A DNA stretch of 64,000 nucleotides from Desulfolutivibrio sulfodismutans DSM 3696 (GTDB taxonomy: Bacteria > Desulfobacterota > Desulfovibrionia > Desulfovibrionales > Desulfovibrionaceae), in assembly GCF_013376455.1 (NCBI RefSeq), contig NZ_CP045504.1, forward strand, positions 1,933,501 through 1,997,500, written 5' to 3'. Made by a program: the position numbers and the translations under genes. This document shows positions 53,986 through 63,406 of this stretch, piece by piece. The stretch's first letter is position 1, and every line of letters starts with the position of its first letter. The notes below the pieces were generated by a model. The model ran no database searches. It saw only the letters and a program-made list of their open reading frames with translations, and was not told the origin of the DNA.

Positions 53986-54120
53986 ACCGTGTACTCCCTC
54001 TCCCGGGCGGCCGCCGCCCGGTCTTGATGCCGGATCGTTTCCGGAGCATAGTCCGCCTGCCGGTTCACGCCACGCGGCGACCATAGCCGCTTCATCGCAA
54101 AAAGACCACCCGGGACGCCC

Positions 54121-54891
54121 ATGGCAAAAAAAACGGTTCCCCCCCCTGCGCCGCGCGAGATGGACCTTTTGGAGATGCCCGCCTCGGGCCTGGCGGCCTA
54201 CTGGCTGTCTCTGAAAAAGATCCAGGACGCCAAGAAAGGGGTCAAGATCATCCAGGAGGAGCAGGCGGCCACCAACGAACCCTTCATCCGGCACCTACTG
54301 GACATCGTGTTTTCCCCGCTGCCCGAAGATACCGTGCGTCGTCTGGCCCTGGCCAAGGAACAGGCCCTTTTGCGGGACACCGGCCGCAAGCTGACGATCA
54401 TCGCCGTGACCCTTTTGTCCGTGGCCAGGAACGAGAATCCGCGCAAGACCCTGGTGGGCATGCTGTCGCTGTTCCCGTTTCCCCCGGTGCGCGAGGCCGA
54501 GGCCATGGACACGGCCAACCAGTTTCCCGAGCGCATCAAACGCGGCGAACTGGACCCGGCCATCATTGCCGACGTGGACCATGCCGCCCGCCCGGAGCAC
54601 CTGATCCTGCGCCTTTTGCACTACGCGCTCACGGCCCGCCGCGACGGCAAGGCCGCCGCCGTGCCCCTGCTCAAGCACGCCCGGTCCCTCTATTTCACGG
54701 AAAATTGGACGCTCTTGGCCGATGGATTCGATCCACCCTTTCTGGAACGGCGGCTGGCCTCCCAGCGCACCCAACTCCTGGCGGCCACCCGCCACAAGAT
54801 GCGCATGGCCACGGAAATGGCCCTGGGGATTCGCAACAAGTATGCTTATGAGGATGTGTTCCGCATCGCCCGGTCGTTCATGGCGGATTGA
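54121..54891 (+). CDS. soluble helical protein of unknown function
   Basis: 256 residues, mostly alpha-helical, no signal or membrane segment. A conserved-looking core LKKIQDAKKGVKIIQEEQAA is followed by PFIRHLLDIVFSPLPEDTVRR and a late basic helix. No family recognised. Divergent from the OmpA-domain gene (135 bases apart) and convergent with the diguanylate cyclase gene. Confidence 0.72.
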   Translation: MAKKTVPPPAPREMDLLEMPASGLAAYWLSLKKIQDAKKGVKIIQEEQAATNEPFIRHLLDIVFSPLPEDTVRRLALAKEQALLRDTGRKLTIIAVTLLSVARNENPRKTLVGMLSLFPFPPVREAEAMDTANQFPERIKRGELDPAIIADVDHAARPEHLILRLLHYALTARRDGKAAAVPLLKHARSLYFTENWTLLADGFDPPFLERRLASQRTQLLAATRHKMRMATEMALGIRNKYAYEDVFRIARSFMAD

Positions 54892-54923
54892 GGGCGATTG
54901 GGCGAACGTTTGGACGCGGCGCG

Positions 54924-56858
54924 TCAGCCTCGCTCCACCCGGTCGCGTCCGGCGGACTTGGCCCGGTACAGGGCCGTATCGGCGCGCTTAAGCAGGTCGT
55001 CCAGGGTCTCCGCCCCCAGGCCCAAAACCACGCCAAGGCTAATGGTCACAGGCTGGGGCTCACCGTTTGGGGCCAGGCCCATATCGGCTACGGCCCGGCG
55101 CAGGCGTTCGGCCACGGCCGCTGCCTCTTCCAGGCCGGTTTCCGGCAGGATGGCGGCAAATTCCTCCCCGCCCAGCCGCCCCAGGACGTCCACGGCGCGC
55201 AGGGCCCCCGTCGCCGCGCGGGCCAGGGCGACGAGCACCACATCGCCCACGTCATGCCCCCGGGTGTCGTTGACCTTTTTGAAGTGATCCACGTCGAACA
55301 TGATCAGGCTCACGGGCCTGCCGGTCCTTTTGGTGCGCTCGATCTCGGCCTCGCCCATCTCCATGAAACGACGGCGGTTCAAAAGACCCGTCAGGCCGTC
55401 GGTGGTGGCCAGTTCGCGCAAGGCCTCCTCGGCCCGTTTGCGTTCGCTGATGTCCCGGGCCGCGCCCACGGCCCACCAGCGGTCCTCCCGGCGAAACGCG
55501 GCCACGGACAGCTCCACCGGGAACAGGCCGCCATCCCCCCGCCGGGCCACATATTCGCCGATCTCGTTGATCACCGCCCCGCCGCCCGTCTGCTTGAAAT
55601 CCCGCAACCCGACCCGGGCCTTGTCCAGTTCGCCGGGCGGGGCCACCACGTCGTGCAGGGGCCGACCTTCCATATCCTGCCGGGTGACCCCGAACATGCG
55701 CTCGGCCGCCCGGTTCCAAAAGGCCACCCGGCCCAGGTCGTCGGTCATCACCAGGGCGTCCTGGGAGGCCTCGCTCATGGCCCGGAACTTGGCCTCGCTG
55801 TCCGCCAGTTCGGCCTGGATGCTGTCCCGCCTGGCCCTGGACGCGGCCCACAGCCAGGACAGGATGCCAAAGAGGAGCACCAGTGCGGCGGTCAAGACGA
55901 TAAATATCGTGTTCAGTGGCGGCGCGAGAAGCTCGGGCGGCACCCGGGCCACGATCTTCCAGCCCTCTTCGGGAACCATCACCGCCGTCGTCTTGACGCC
56001 GATTCCGCCATCGGTCTGCACGGTATCGAACGTGTACAAGGCGCCATCCAGGAAAAACTGCCCCCCCTTTTGGCTGTGAAGAGGCCCCCAGGCCCCTGGC
56101 CAGGCCGACTCGACGGTCATGTCCCGGCGTTCGTCAAGCTGAAATCCCCATTCCATCTCCGGCGCCGGACCCAGCAGCCAATAGCCATCCCCATTGACCA
56201 GGAGAGGACGTCCGAGGGCTGCAACGGCCGCCTGCCGCAACCGGGCATGGATCACCTCGCCGCTGAGGTTGAGCACCACGAGCCCGGCAAAGCGTCCATC
56301 CGCCCTGCGCACCGGACTGGAAAACCGCAGCACGGGACGAAAGGGGATCTCCACCTTGCCGCGTTCCACATTGAGGTCAAAGCGAGACACGGCAACCGAG
56401 CCGGAAGACAACAGCGTCCCTTTCTGAAAATAGGCGGTGTGCGACTTGTCCTGAAGCTGATCGTCCGGGGCGAGGCGCGGGCCTTCTGGCGTGTTGTCCA
56501 CCCTGACGGACTCCCGGCCCTGGGCATCCAGAAATCGAACCTGGACATATCCGCTTTTGATTTCGGCAAACGACGATAACAGGCTTTCGATACGTTCATG
56601 GCGCGAAACGTCTTTTGCATCGAGTTCGTCCGTGATGCGGGCAGCCAGGAATGCGGCGTCCGCCGCTCTGGCCGCCAGAACCGACGACAGGATCTGGGCC
56701 TCCCGATTGACGCGGGCCGCTTCCCTGGCTTCGATGGCCTCCCGTTGCGAGGCGTTGGACATGGCAAGGTACATTCCCCCGCCGACCATCACGAACACCA
56801 GCAACGCGGCATACAGAATTATAAAATGGCGGAGAAAGCCTCGTGACGCCGATGGCAT
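54924..56858 (-). CDS. membrane diguanylate cyclase with extracytoplasmic sensor and PAS domain
   Basis: 644 residues: membrane segment (about 10-32), a dCache-like periplasmic sensor (about 40-320), second membrane segment (about 325-345), a PAS domain with C-terminal PAC (about 365-490), and a GGDEF domain with active-site LGGEEFAAILP and FDVDHFKKVNDTRGHDVGD. Makes c-di-GMP in response to a periplasmic ligand. ATG 56858 follows AAGGAA; an in-frame ATG 30 bases upstream is less likely. Downstream of the dsr operon on the same strand. Confidence 0.9.
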   Translation of the reverse strand: MPSASRGFLRHFIILYAALLVFVMVGGGMYLAMSNASQREAIEAREAARVNREAQILSSVLAARAADAAFLAARITDELDAKDVSRHERIESLLSSFAEIKSGYVQVRFLDAQGRESVRVDNTPEGPRLAPDDQLQDKSHTAYFQKGTLLSSGSVAVSRFDLNVERGKVEIPFRPVLRFSSPVRRADGRFAGLVVLNLSGEVIHARLRQAAVAALGRPLLVNGDGYWLLGPAPEMEWGFQLDERRDMTVESAWPGAWGPLHSQKGGQFFLDGALYTFDTVQTDGGIGVKTTAVMVPEEGWKIVARVPPELLAPPLNTIFIVLTAALVLLFGILSWLWAASRARRDSIQAELADSEAKFRAMSEASQDALVMTDDLGRVAFWNRAAERMFGVTRQDMEGRPLHDVVAPPGELDKARVGLRDFKQTGGGAVINEIGEYVARRGDGGLFPVELSVAAFRREDRWWAVGAARDISERKRAEEALRELATTDGLTGLLNRRRFMEMGEAEIERTKRTGRPVSLIMFDVDHFKKVNDTRGHDVGDVVLVALARAATGALRAVDVLGRLGGEEFAAILPETGLEEAAAVAERLRRAVADMGLAPNGEPQPVTISLGVVLGLGAETLDDLLKRADTALYRAKSAGRDRVERG

Positions 56859-56933
56859 CGGTTCCTTCCTAGATCGTATTATTTTCATACAGTATGTGAT
56901 GTTTTGAGCAGAGAAAGTCAAGAAGGCTGAGAC

Positions 56934-56954
56934 GGGTGCATAGCATATGCACCC
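56934..56954 (-). terminator. hairpin after the dsr/cob run
   Basis: GGGTGCATA, 3-nt loop, TATGCACCC, perfect 9-bp arms, about 35 bases after the last gene of the dsrA run and before the diguanylate cyclase. It is followed by a loose pyrimidine-rich stretch on the minus strand, so a weak terminator. Confidence 0.5.
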
Positions 56955-56986
56955 CACCTCAAAAGATATCCCACAGGACTCTGAAA

Positions 56987-58063
56987 TCAGCGAGAGAGGA
57001 TGTCGAAGAGCTCTACGAGATGCCCGGAAAGATGCTCCATGAGAAATGGCGCATCGGGATCGGAACAAAAATCGGCATCCGTCGTCAGGAGCGACCGCCA
57101 GTCGTCCGGGGTGACGCGGCGCAGGGCCGCCGCAAAATCCGGGATGTGTTTTTGAATCCCCGGCCGCTGCCCGAGCGCGTCCAGCATCCCCTCCACGGCG
57201 GCCGCAAGACACCACCCGGGCAAAAACGCCCGCGCCCCCACCCCGTCCAGCCGGTCCAGGCGCATGAAAAGCGTGGTGGTCAGGAAAAAATGCAAAAGCC
57301 CCCGCTCACCTCCGCCCAGGGCGGACGGCCCATATCCCCTGGCCGTGATGAGTCGGGTTTCCAGACCGCTCTCGTCGCGTCTGACCACGAAATCCCCGGC
57401 TGCATGCCGCCAGGGCCAGATGCGCGCCCCGCTCTCCACCTCCAGGCACAGGGCCAGGATGCGCGCGGCCTGCCGGTAGGCCTCCCCGGCCCTTTCCGGC
57501 CCAAGGGGGGCAATCCCGCCGCCTTCGAAGTCCCAGACCACGATGCCCCCGCCCGTAGCGGCATGGAATTCGTGGAAGCCCGCAAACCACTCCACCAGGA
57601 GGATGTCCAGCCGGTCGCCCTCATCAAAGCACAGGGGGCGGGGAAGCCCGGCCTCGGGAACCTCCCGGGACAGACGGTCCAGAACCGTATGTTCCCGGGC
57701 CAGGGCGGCCCAGCCGTGGGGGCTTGCGGCCACGTTGGCCCCAAGCGTGGCCTGCCCGCCCGGGAACCGGACCTCGATGCTGGCCGGGTGGTAGAGCGCG
57801 CCGTGCTTTTGGGCCTTGATGACCAGTTCCGTGACCTCCGTAGCCGCAACCGGCCGCCCGGCCGCCCTCCCGGCCGCCTCAAAAAGCGCCGCCTGTCCCG
57901 GACCCATACAGAAATCCCGCAGGCCCGCGAAATATTCCCCATAGGTGGTCTGCAAGGGGCAGCCTTCCAGCGGGACGCCTGCCAGTTCCGGGGCATAGGG
58001 CAGGTCGCCGTGGGGCGAGGCCACCAGGAAGGTGACGGGCAAGGCGGCAGCCGGGGAGGTCAT
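56987..58063 (-). CDS. unknown protein translationally coupled to cobB in the dsr locus
   Basis: 358 residues, soluble. The middle has features of the aminoglycoside-phosphotransferase/kinase-like fold: HGWAALAREHTVLDRLSREV then LDILLVEWFAGFHEF and WPWRHAAGDFVVRRDE (H-x3-G-D like the catalytic loop), but I would not assign kinase activity. The ATG overlaps the cobB stop (ATGA). Being the last gene of the dsrA-dsrB-dsrD-cobB run suggests a task in sulfite reductase or siroamide maturation. Confidence 0.75.
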   Translation of the reverse strand: MTSPAAALPVTFLVASPHGDLPYAPELAGVPLEGCPLQTTYGEYFAGLRDFCMGPGQAALFEAAGRAAGRPVAATEVTELVIKAQKHGALYHPASIEVRFPGGQATLGANVAASPHGWAALAREHTVLDRLSREVPEAGLPRPLCFDEGDRLDILLVEWFAGFHEFHAATGGGIVVWDFEGGGIAPLGPERAGEAYRQAARILALCLEVESGARIWPWRHAAGDFVVRRDESGLETRLITARGYGPSALGGGERGLLHFFLTTTLFMRLDRLDGVGARAFLPGWCLAAAVEGMLDALGQRPGIQKHIPDFAAALRRVTPDDWRSLLTTDADFCSDPDAPFLMEHLSGHLVELFDILSR

Positions 58064-59502
58064 GGGGCGGCGTTTTGCCGGGAGTCGCGGTACCTGGCGG
58101 CGGCGGCGACGAAATTTCCGGCCCAGTGGGGTGCGCCCAGGGCATGGATGTGGGTGTAGGCGGCAAAGGTGGCGTTTTCGAGCAGACCGTCCAGGCCGTG
58201 CAGCATGCCCGTGCCGCGCTGCATGTCCAGGCAGAAGGATTCGGGACCGGGAACAGGAGGCGGCGTGCCGTCCAGGGAGGCCAGGCACCGGGAATAGTGG
58301 AACTCATGGCCGGAAAGGGAAAAATCCACGGGATGGAAAGGGTTCTCTCGGCGCACGGCAGCGGTGGAATAGCCAAGCCCCTGGGGCCGGGGGCACAGGG
58401 CGGTGGTCAGGGGAAAGACCCCGGCCATGGGAAAGGACTCGTCTCCCACCCGCAGATCCCGGCACAGGTACATAAATCCCCCGCATTCGGCATAGATGGG
58501 CATGCCCGCCCGGGAAAAACCCAGCACCCGCTCACGCCCCTCCCGGTTGTCGGCCAGGGCCCGGGCCATGGTCTCGGGGAAGCCGCCGCCCAGGTACAGG
58601 CCGTCGATCCCGGGCCAGGGGTCCGGGGTGAGCAGGCTGACGAAGACCAGTTCCGCCCCGGCCCGCTGAAGGGCCTCCAGATTCTCCGGATAATAAAACC
58701 ACAGGGCCGCATCGCGCACCACGCCGATGCGCGGGGGCACGGCATCCCCGGCGCGCAGGACCGGCGTCGGCCACAGCGGCATGTCCCCCGGCGCAGGCGG
58801 GGCCATGTCCGGGGCGGCCTGGGCCAGGGCCGTAAGCCGCGGCAAATCCACGCCGTGGGCCACGAAATCGGCCACGGTGTCCAGGATGGCCGCATGCCCC
58901 GCATGCTCCCGGTTGGACAAAAGGCCCATGTGCCGTTCCGGGATGGGGTTCTCCGGCATCTTGGGCAGCATGCCCAGGACCGGCACGTCGGTGTAGTGTT
59001 CGATGGTCTGGCGCAGGATGGTGCGGTGGCGTTCGCCGGCGGTGCGGTTGCAGATCACCCCGGCCAGATGCAGGCCTTTTTCAAAGGCTGCGCAGCCAGC
59101 CACAATGGCTGCGGCGGTGCGGGTCATCTTGGTGGCGTCCAGGACCAGGACCACGGGGGCCTCCAGGCGTCTGGCCAGTTCCGCCGTGGAGCAGGAGCCG
59201 AGCACGTCCTTGCCGTCGAAAAGGCCCCGGTTGCCTTCGATGACCGAGATGTCGCAGCCTGCGGATTTTTCAAAAAAAAGACCCCGGACATGCTCCGGGG
59301 GCATAAGAAAAGGGTCCAGATTCGAGGCTTCCCGGCCAGCCGCAAGGCCGAGCCACGATGCATCAATATAATCCGGACCCTTTTTGAAAGGGCGTACCGT
59401 GAGTCCCTGTCGGGCCAGGGCCCGACAGACTCCGAGGGTGACGATGGTCTTGCCGGCTCCCCCGGAAAGTCCCGCCAGAACCAGACGCGGCCGGTTGCTC
59501 AC
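58060..59502 (-). CDS. CobB/CbiA-type amidotransferase (DsrN-like siroheme amidase)
   Basis: 480 residues: ATPase domain with P-loop GLSGGAGKTIVTLG and DYIDASW, and a C-terminal glutamine amidotransferase domain with nucleophile Cys in GMPIYAECGGFMYLC and LYLGGGFPET. The family amidates corrin carboxylates (cobyrinate a,c-diamide synthase). Next to dsrAB it is thought to make the siroheme amide used in dissimilatory sulfite reductase (DsrN); which activity dominates here cannot be read. Start is GTG 59502 with a weak ribosome site. 67 bases after dsrD; overlaps the next gene by 4. Confidence 0.87.
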   Translation of the reverse strand: MSNRPRLVLAGLSGGAGKTIVTLGVCRALARQGLTVRPFKKGPDYIDASWLGLAAGREASNLDPFLMPPEHVRGLFFEKSAGCDISVIEGNRGLFDGKDVLGSCSTAELARRLEAPVVLVLDATKMTRTAAAIVAGCAAFEKGLHLAGVICNRTAGERHRTILRQTIEHYTDVPVLGMLPKMPENPIPERHMGLLSNREHAGHAAILDTVADFVAHGVDLPRLTALAQAAPDMAPPAPGDMPLWPTPVLRAGDAVPPRIGVVRDAALWFYYPENLEALQRAGAELVFVSLLTPDPWPGIDGLYLGGGFPETMARALADNREGRERVLGFSRAGMPIYAECGGFMYLCRDLRVGDESFPMAGVFPLTTALCPRPQGLGYSTAAVRRENPFHPVDFSLSGHEFHYSRCLASLDGTPPPVPGPESFCLDMQRGTGMLHGLDGLLENATFAAYTHIHALGAPHWAGNFVAAAARYRDSRQNAAP

Positions 59503-59569
59503 GAGTGCTGCGCGTTATCGCCGGGAATGCCGACCTGCGGAACGATCCGGGAAAGGATCGCTGCGTCCG

Positions 59570-59797
59570 CTAGTCTTCCTCGGCGGCCTGCTTGCCCACG
59601 CCGGCCAGACCGTACATGGTGGTCGAGCCGCTGGACCAGTACATGAGTTTTCCGTCCTGCACCAGCGCAGTGAGGATCTTTTTGACCTCGCGCTGTTTCA
59701 TGTCCGGGAAAACCTTGCACAGATCGGTGAAATAAAACTTCGATTTGCCGGTCTTGCCTTCGAGGAACTCAATGACTTTTTGCTTTTCCGCTTCCAT
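59570..59797 (-). CDS. dsrD: dissimilatory sulfite reductase D
   Basis: 75-residue winged-helix protein, shown in sulfate reducers to be an allosteric activator of DsrAB. FLEGKTGKSKFYFTDLCKVF and VKKILTALVQDGKLMYWSSG are typical. ATG 59797 follows GAGG. Placed after dsrB as usual for sulfate reducers and lacking in sulfur oxidisers, so it supports a reductive pathway. A strong hairpin precedes it at 59819-59845. Confidence 0.95.
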   Translation of the reverse strand: MEAEKQKVIEFLEGKTGKSKFYFTDLCKVFPDMKQREVKKILTALVQDGKLMYWSSGSTTMYGLAGVGKQAAEED

Positions 59798-59818
59798 CGC
59801 GTCGCCTCTTTTTTTTTT

Positions 59819-59845
59819 CCGGGCGCGGGAAGATCCCGCGCCCGG
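59819..59845 (-). other. dsrB-dsrD intercistronic hairpin
   Basis: Perfect 12-bp inverted repeat (CCGGGCGCGGGA, AGA loop, complement) between the dsrB stop and the dsrD ribosome site. On the coding strand it is followed by A, not T, so it is not a classic terminator; mRNA processing or protection of the dsrAB 3' end is more likely. Confidence 0.65.
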
Positions 59846-59858
59846 AGATGTTGCTTCT

Positions 59859-61019
59859 TTATTCCACGTGGCTGGTGAACTTGAACTGCGTGCTCTGCCG
59901 CCAAGTGTAGTAGGCCGGATCGCGGAAGTCGTCGATGCAGTGGTGGGAGAACTCAAGGCCGCAGACCTCGAAGAACTTTTCCCAGCCGATGCGCTCGGCC
60001 CACTCGCCCAGACGCTCGTACTTCTTGGCGTTCTTGGCGTAGACCTCGACAATGTGCTTGATGGTCTTGGTCAGGGTCGGCCAGCGGGGCGGCTCGTTGG
60101 GGATGTAGGCCACGACAACCTTGGAGAACTTCGGCATGGAGATCCGGTTGGACACCTTGCCGCCAACCATGAGCACGATGCCGTCGCCCTGTCCGGAGGC
60201 CAGGGGCATGGCCGGGCACATGGTGTAGCAGTTGCCGCAGTACATGCACCGCTCGGGATTGACCACCACCGAGTTGACCTTTTTGCCTTCCACTTCAAGC
60301 TTGGACGGTTTGATGGCGCCGGTGGGACAGGCGGCCACGGCCAAGGGGATCTCGCAGATGTTGTCGAGGATTTCGGTCTCGACGATGGGCGGTTTGCGGT
60401 GGATGCCGACGATGCCGATGTCGGAGCAGTGCACCGCGCCGCACATGTTCAGGCAGCAGGCCAGGGAGATGCGCACCATGGCCGGCAGGGACATGGACTG
60501 GAAGTACTCGAACATCTCGTCCATGACGGCCTTGACCGGGCCGGAGGCGTCGGTGGCCGGGGTGTGGCAGTGGACCCAACCCTGGGTGTGGACGATGTTG
60601 GAGATGCCGGCGCCCGTGCCGCCGATGGGGAACTTGAAGCTTCCGCCGGCGAACTTGCGGCCGGACAGGTCGGCCACCATCTCGTTCAGGGTCTTCTCGT
60701 TGTCGACCATGAACTCGATGTTGTTGCGGGTGGTGAAGCGCAGGTGGCCGCCGCAGTACTTGTCGGCGATGTCACAGGCTTCACGGATGAGCGACACGGT
60801 CATGAGCCGGGCAGTGCCGCAGCGCACGGTGAAGACCTTGTCGCCGGTCTCGGACACGTGCACCAGGATGCCGGGTTTCAGGATCTCGTGATAATCCCAT
60901 TTGCCCTTGTTTTTCTTGATGACAGGAGGATAGAAATCCTCAAAACTCCGCGGGCCGATGTCGGTGATACGATCTTCCATCGGCTTGCTGGGATTGTATC
61001 CGGAAGAAATGAATGCCAT
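59859..61019 (-). CDS. dsrB: dissimilatory sulfite reductase beta subunit
   Basis: Catalytic subunit with the functional siroheme-[4Fe-4S] centre that reduces sulfite. 386 residues: [19 protein letters not shown] holds coupled-cluster cysteines, and a ferredoxin insert has [17 protein letters not shown] and [12 protein letters not shown] 61019 follows AAGGGGG, 15 bases after dsrA. The alpha2beta2 complex works in the cytoplasm with DsrC. Confidence 0.97.
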   Translation of the reverse strand: MAFISSGYNPSKPMEDRITDIGPRSFEDFYPPVIKKNKGKWDYHEILKPGILVHVSETGDKVFTVRCGTARLMTVSLIREACDIADKYCGGHLRFTTRNNIEFMVDNEKTLNEMVADLSGRKFAGGSFKFPIGGTGAGISNIVHTQGWVHCHTPATDASGPVKAVMDEMFEYFQSMSLPAMVRISLACCLNMCGAVHCSDIGIVGIHRKPPIVETEILDNICEIPLAVAACPTGAIKPSKLEVEGKKVNSVVVNPERCMYCGNCYTMCPAMPLASGQGDGIVLMVGGKVSNRISMPKFSKVVVAYIPNEPPRWPTLTKTIKHIVEVYAKNAKKYERLGEWAERIGWEKFFEVCGLEFSHHCIDDFRDPAYYTWRQSTQFKFTSHVE

Positions 61020-61034
61020 GCTGGTATTCCCCCT

Positions 61035-62348
61035 TTATCTCATGTGACGTTCGCGGTAACCCTTCTCATCGTGCTTCCAGCCGCCCGGGACTTCATCTTC
61101 CTTGAAGAAGATGTACGGGTTGGACCGGGGCTCCTTGACGTGCTGGGGTACGGCCTTGATGTTGGTGACCTCAAGCAGCTTCTGGAAGCCCATGCGCTTC
61201 ATGGTCTCGCCCAGGCGCTCGCGGTTCTTGCCTTCTTCCATCCACCAATCCCAGATGTTCTCGATGACTTCCTTGATCTCGTCGTAGGGCTCTTCGACCG
61301 GGATAAACGGCACGAGCATGGAGCCCATCTGGGCGCCGTCCAGGATCGGGGCCTTGGCGCCGCACAGGATCGTGGCGCCGGTCTCCAACCCGACCTTCAG
61401 GGCCGCAGGCATGACGTTGAGGCAGTGCATGCAACGGGTGCAGTTGCTGTTGTCGATGGACAGCTTGCCACCGGCGTAGCTCATGCACTTGGTCGGGCAG
61501 CGGTCCACGACCTCGGCCACGATGTCGAACTTGCCCCAGTCGCGACCGGCGTGGGCGCCGGCATTGGGCTTGAACTCACCGGCCACGTACGCTTTCACGC
61601 GATCCTGGTCGATGCGGATGTCGTCCTTCCAGGTGCCGATGACCGAGAAGTCGGAGCGGGCGATGGCGGCCACGCAGCCGTTGGGGCAGCCGTCGAACTT
61701 GAACTTGAACTTGTACGGGAAGGCCGGACGGTGCAGCTCGTCCTGATAGTCGTTGGTCAGGGTGTGGCACAGGGCCTGGGTGTCGTAGCAGGCGAATTCG
61801 CAGCGCGACTTGCCCAGACAGTCGGCCGGGGTGCGCAGGTTGCTGCCGGAGCCGCCCAGGTCGGTGTTGAGGGTGTGGGTCAGCTCATGGAAGATTTCTT
61901 CCAACTGCGGGGTGGTGGTGCCCAAAAGCACGATGTCGCCCGTGGAGCCGTGCATGTTGGTCAGGCCCGAGCCGCGCAGGTCCCAGATGTCCATGACGCC
62001 GCGCAGGTAGTCGGTCTTGTAGTACTTGCCCGCGGGCTGGTTCACGCGCACGGTGTGGAAATGGGCCACTCCCGGAAACTTCTCGGGCTGGTCGCAGTAC
62101 CGGCCGATGACGCCGCCGCCGTACCCGAACACGCCCACGATGCCGCCGTGTTTCCAGTGGGTTTCCTTGTCCTTGTAGGCAAGTTCAAGGACGCCCAGCA
62201 GATCGTCGGGGCAATCCTGCGGGATCTGGAAATCCAGCCCAGCCGGATTCTTCGCCCGCTTGTCGGCCTCCTGCTTGATGTCGGACACAAAGCTGGGCCA
62301 TGGCCCGCTTTCGAGTTGGTCCAACATGGGAGTTTTGTGTTTCGCCAT
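61035..62348 (-). CDS. dsrA: dissimilatory sulfite reductase alpha subunit
   Basis: 437 residues. Siroheme/[4Fe-4S] ligands: DCLGKSRCEFACYD (C-x5-C) and FDGCPNGCVAAIARSD (C-x3-C). A ferredoxin domain has CPTKCMSYAGG and NCTRCMHCLNVMP. First gene of dsrA-dsrB-dsrD-cobB. ATG 62348 has GGAGG 6 bases upstream. Terminal step of sulfate respiration, so the organism is a sulfate (or sulfite) reducer. Confidence 0.97.
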   Translation of the reverse strand: MAKHKTPMLDQLESGPWPSFVSDIKQEADKRAKNPAGLDFQIPQDCPDDLLGVLELAYKDKETHWKHGGIVGVFGYGGGVIGRYCDQPEKFPGVAHFHTVRVNQPAGKYYKTDYLRGVMDIWDLRGSGLTNMHGSTGDIVLLGTTTPQLEEIFHELTHTLNTDLGGSGSNLRTPADCLGKSRCEFACYDTQALCHTLTNDYQDELHRPAFPYKFKFKFDGCPNGCVAAIARSDFSVIGTWKDDIRIDQDRVKAYVAGEFKPNAGAHAGRDWGKFDIVAEVVDRCPTKCMSYAGGKLSIDNSNCTRCMHCLNVMPAALKVGLETGATILCGAKAPILDGAQMGSMLVPFIPVEEPYDEIKEVIENIWDWWMEEGKNRERLGETMKRMGFQKLLEVTNIKAVPQHVKEPRSNPYIFFKEDEVPGGWKHDEKGYRERHMR

Positions 62349-62514
62349 TTGTTTCCTCCAGTGGTTTTGAAGAGTTACGCCTTTACCAAGAACCGCGTGC
62401 GCCCAAGGGAACGACCTCCCGCCGTGGCGCAGCCCCCTGCCAGACACATGCCCCGGCACGGGGGGTGTTCGTACTCGACACGGGAAAACGTGAAAATCCG
62501 CACAAGAGTTTTAC

Positions 62515-62543
62515 CTGTAAGGAATGCTTGGACAATCTGTCAA
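62515..62543 (-). promoter_or_regulatory. candidate dsrA promoter
   Basis: The minus strand reads TTGACA, 17 nt, TTACAG: an exact -35 box and a poor -10 box. Would leave a 5' leader of about 160 bases before dsrA. No riboswitch was recognised in that leader. The region 62349-62654 otherwise holds only divergent upstream sequence. Confidence 0.45.
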
Positions 62544-62654
62544 CAGGAAACCCCTTGCATACCCTAGTCAGACAGGGAGTTACCTAACATCCAATTGAGA
62601 TCGTTGCAAAGAAAATTTCGGTTCCGCCCGGACTCGTTCCGTGCTAAATGTCAC

Positions 62655-63332
62655 ATGAAACGCCAACCTGCCGGGAAGACACCCCTTTTGAAAAGTTCAT
62701 CACCTCCCCCCACCTGCCGCCGCTGCGGCCTCTGTTGCCGCAAGGGCGGCCCGGCGCTGCACCTGGAAGACCTCCCCCTGGCCGTTTCCGGGGTTGTGCC
62801 GCATTCGGCGCTGGTGACGCTGCGCCAGGGCGAGACCGTGCGCGACAACGTGACCGGACGGCTGGTGACGCTTCACCGCGAAATGGTCCGAATCCGCGCT
62901 TTTGGCGCAAGCCCGGTTTGCCCTTTTTTTCGCGAACCAGGGGACTGTTTGATCCATGACCATAGTCCCGCCGAGTGCCGGGCGCTTTATTGCGCCGCGC
63001 CGCAGGCCCTCATGGAAATGTACCAGAAGGACCGGGCGACCCGCCGCGACCTGATCCCCCTGGCGAGTCCCCAATGGGAGCTTGTGCAGATTCACGAAGA
63101 GCGCTGCCCGGCGGGCGAGGCCATCCGCCTCTGCCTGGCCGCCCGGAACGACCCGGCCGCAGCGGCCGATCTTGCGGAGATGGTGCGCTTCGACGCCGCC
63201 TTCCGGGAGCTGTGCGTGGAGAAGGCGGCGCTTACGCCGGACGAACTGGAGTTGTATTTTGGTCGGCCGCTGGCCGAGGTCATCATGCCCTTTGAACGGA
63301 AACGGGCCATGACCAACGCCATGTCGGACTAA
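62655..63332 (+). CDS. YkgJ-type Cys-cluster protein
   Basis: 225 residues. CRRCGLCCRKGGPAL is the zinc/iron-sulfur Cys cluster of the YkgJ (UPF0153) family, followed by CPFFREPGDCLIHDHSPAECRALYC, the second cluster. Function unknown; family members may bind Zn or FeS. Divergent from dsrA, separated by about 306 bases. The start is uncertain: ATG 62655 is used, but no ribosome site is obvious; a TTG at 62595 is in frame. Confidence 0.75.
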   Translation: MKRQPAGKTPLLKSSSPPPTCRRCGLCCRKGGPALHLEDLPLAVSGVVPHSALVTLRQGETVRDNVTGRLVTLHREMVRIRAFGASPVCPFFREPGDCLIHDHSPAECRALYCAAPQALMEMYQKDRATRRDLIPLASPQWELVQIHEERCPAGEAIRLCLAARNDPAAAADLAEMVRFDAAFRELCVEKAALTPDELELYFGRPLAEVIMPFERKRAMTNAMSD

Positions 63333-63406
63333 AAACACCTTGCCTGCCTGGCATCGCCCCTGCCCGAGCCGTTTCAGGCCCGCCTGCGAAAACAGCCGCC
63401 CGTTTC

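Noticed and set aside
59745..62567. Long plus-strand open frame across dsrD, dsrB and dsrA
   Set aside because: Antisense to the dsr genes; GC-skewed frame without domains.
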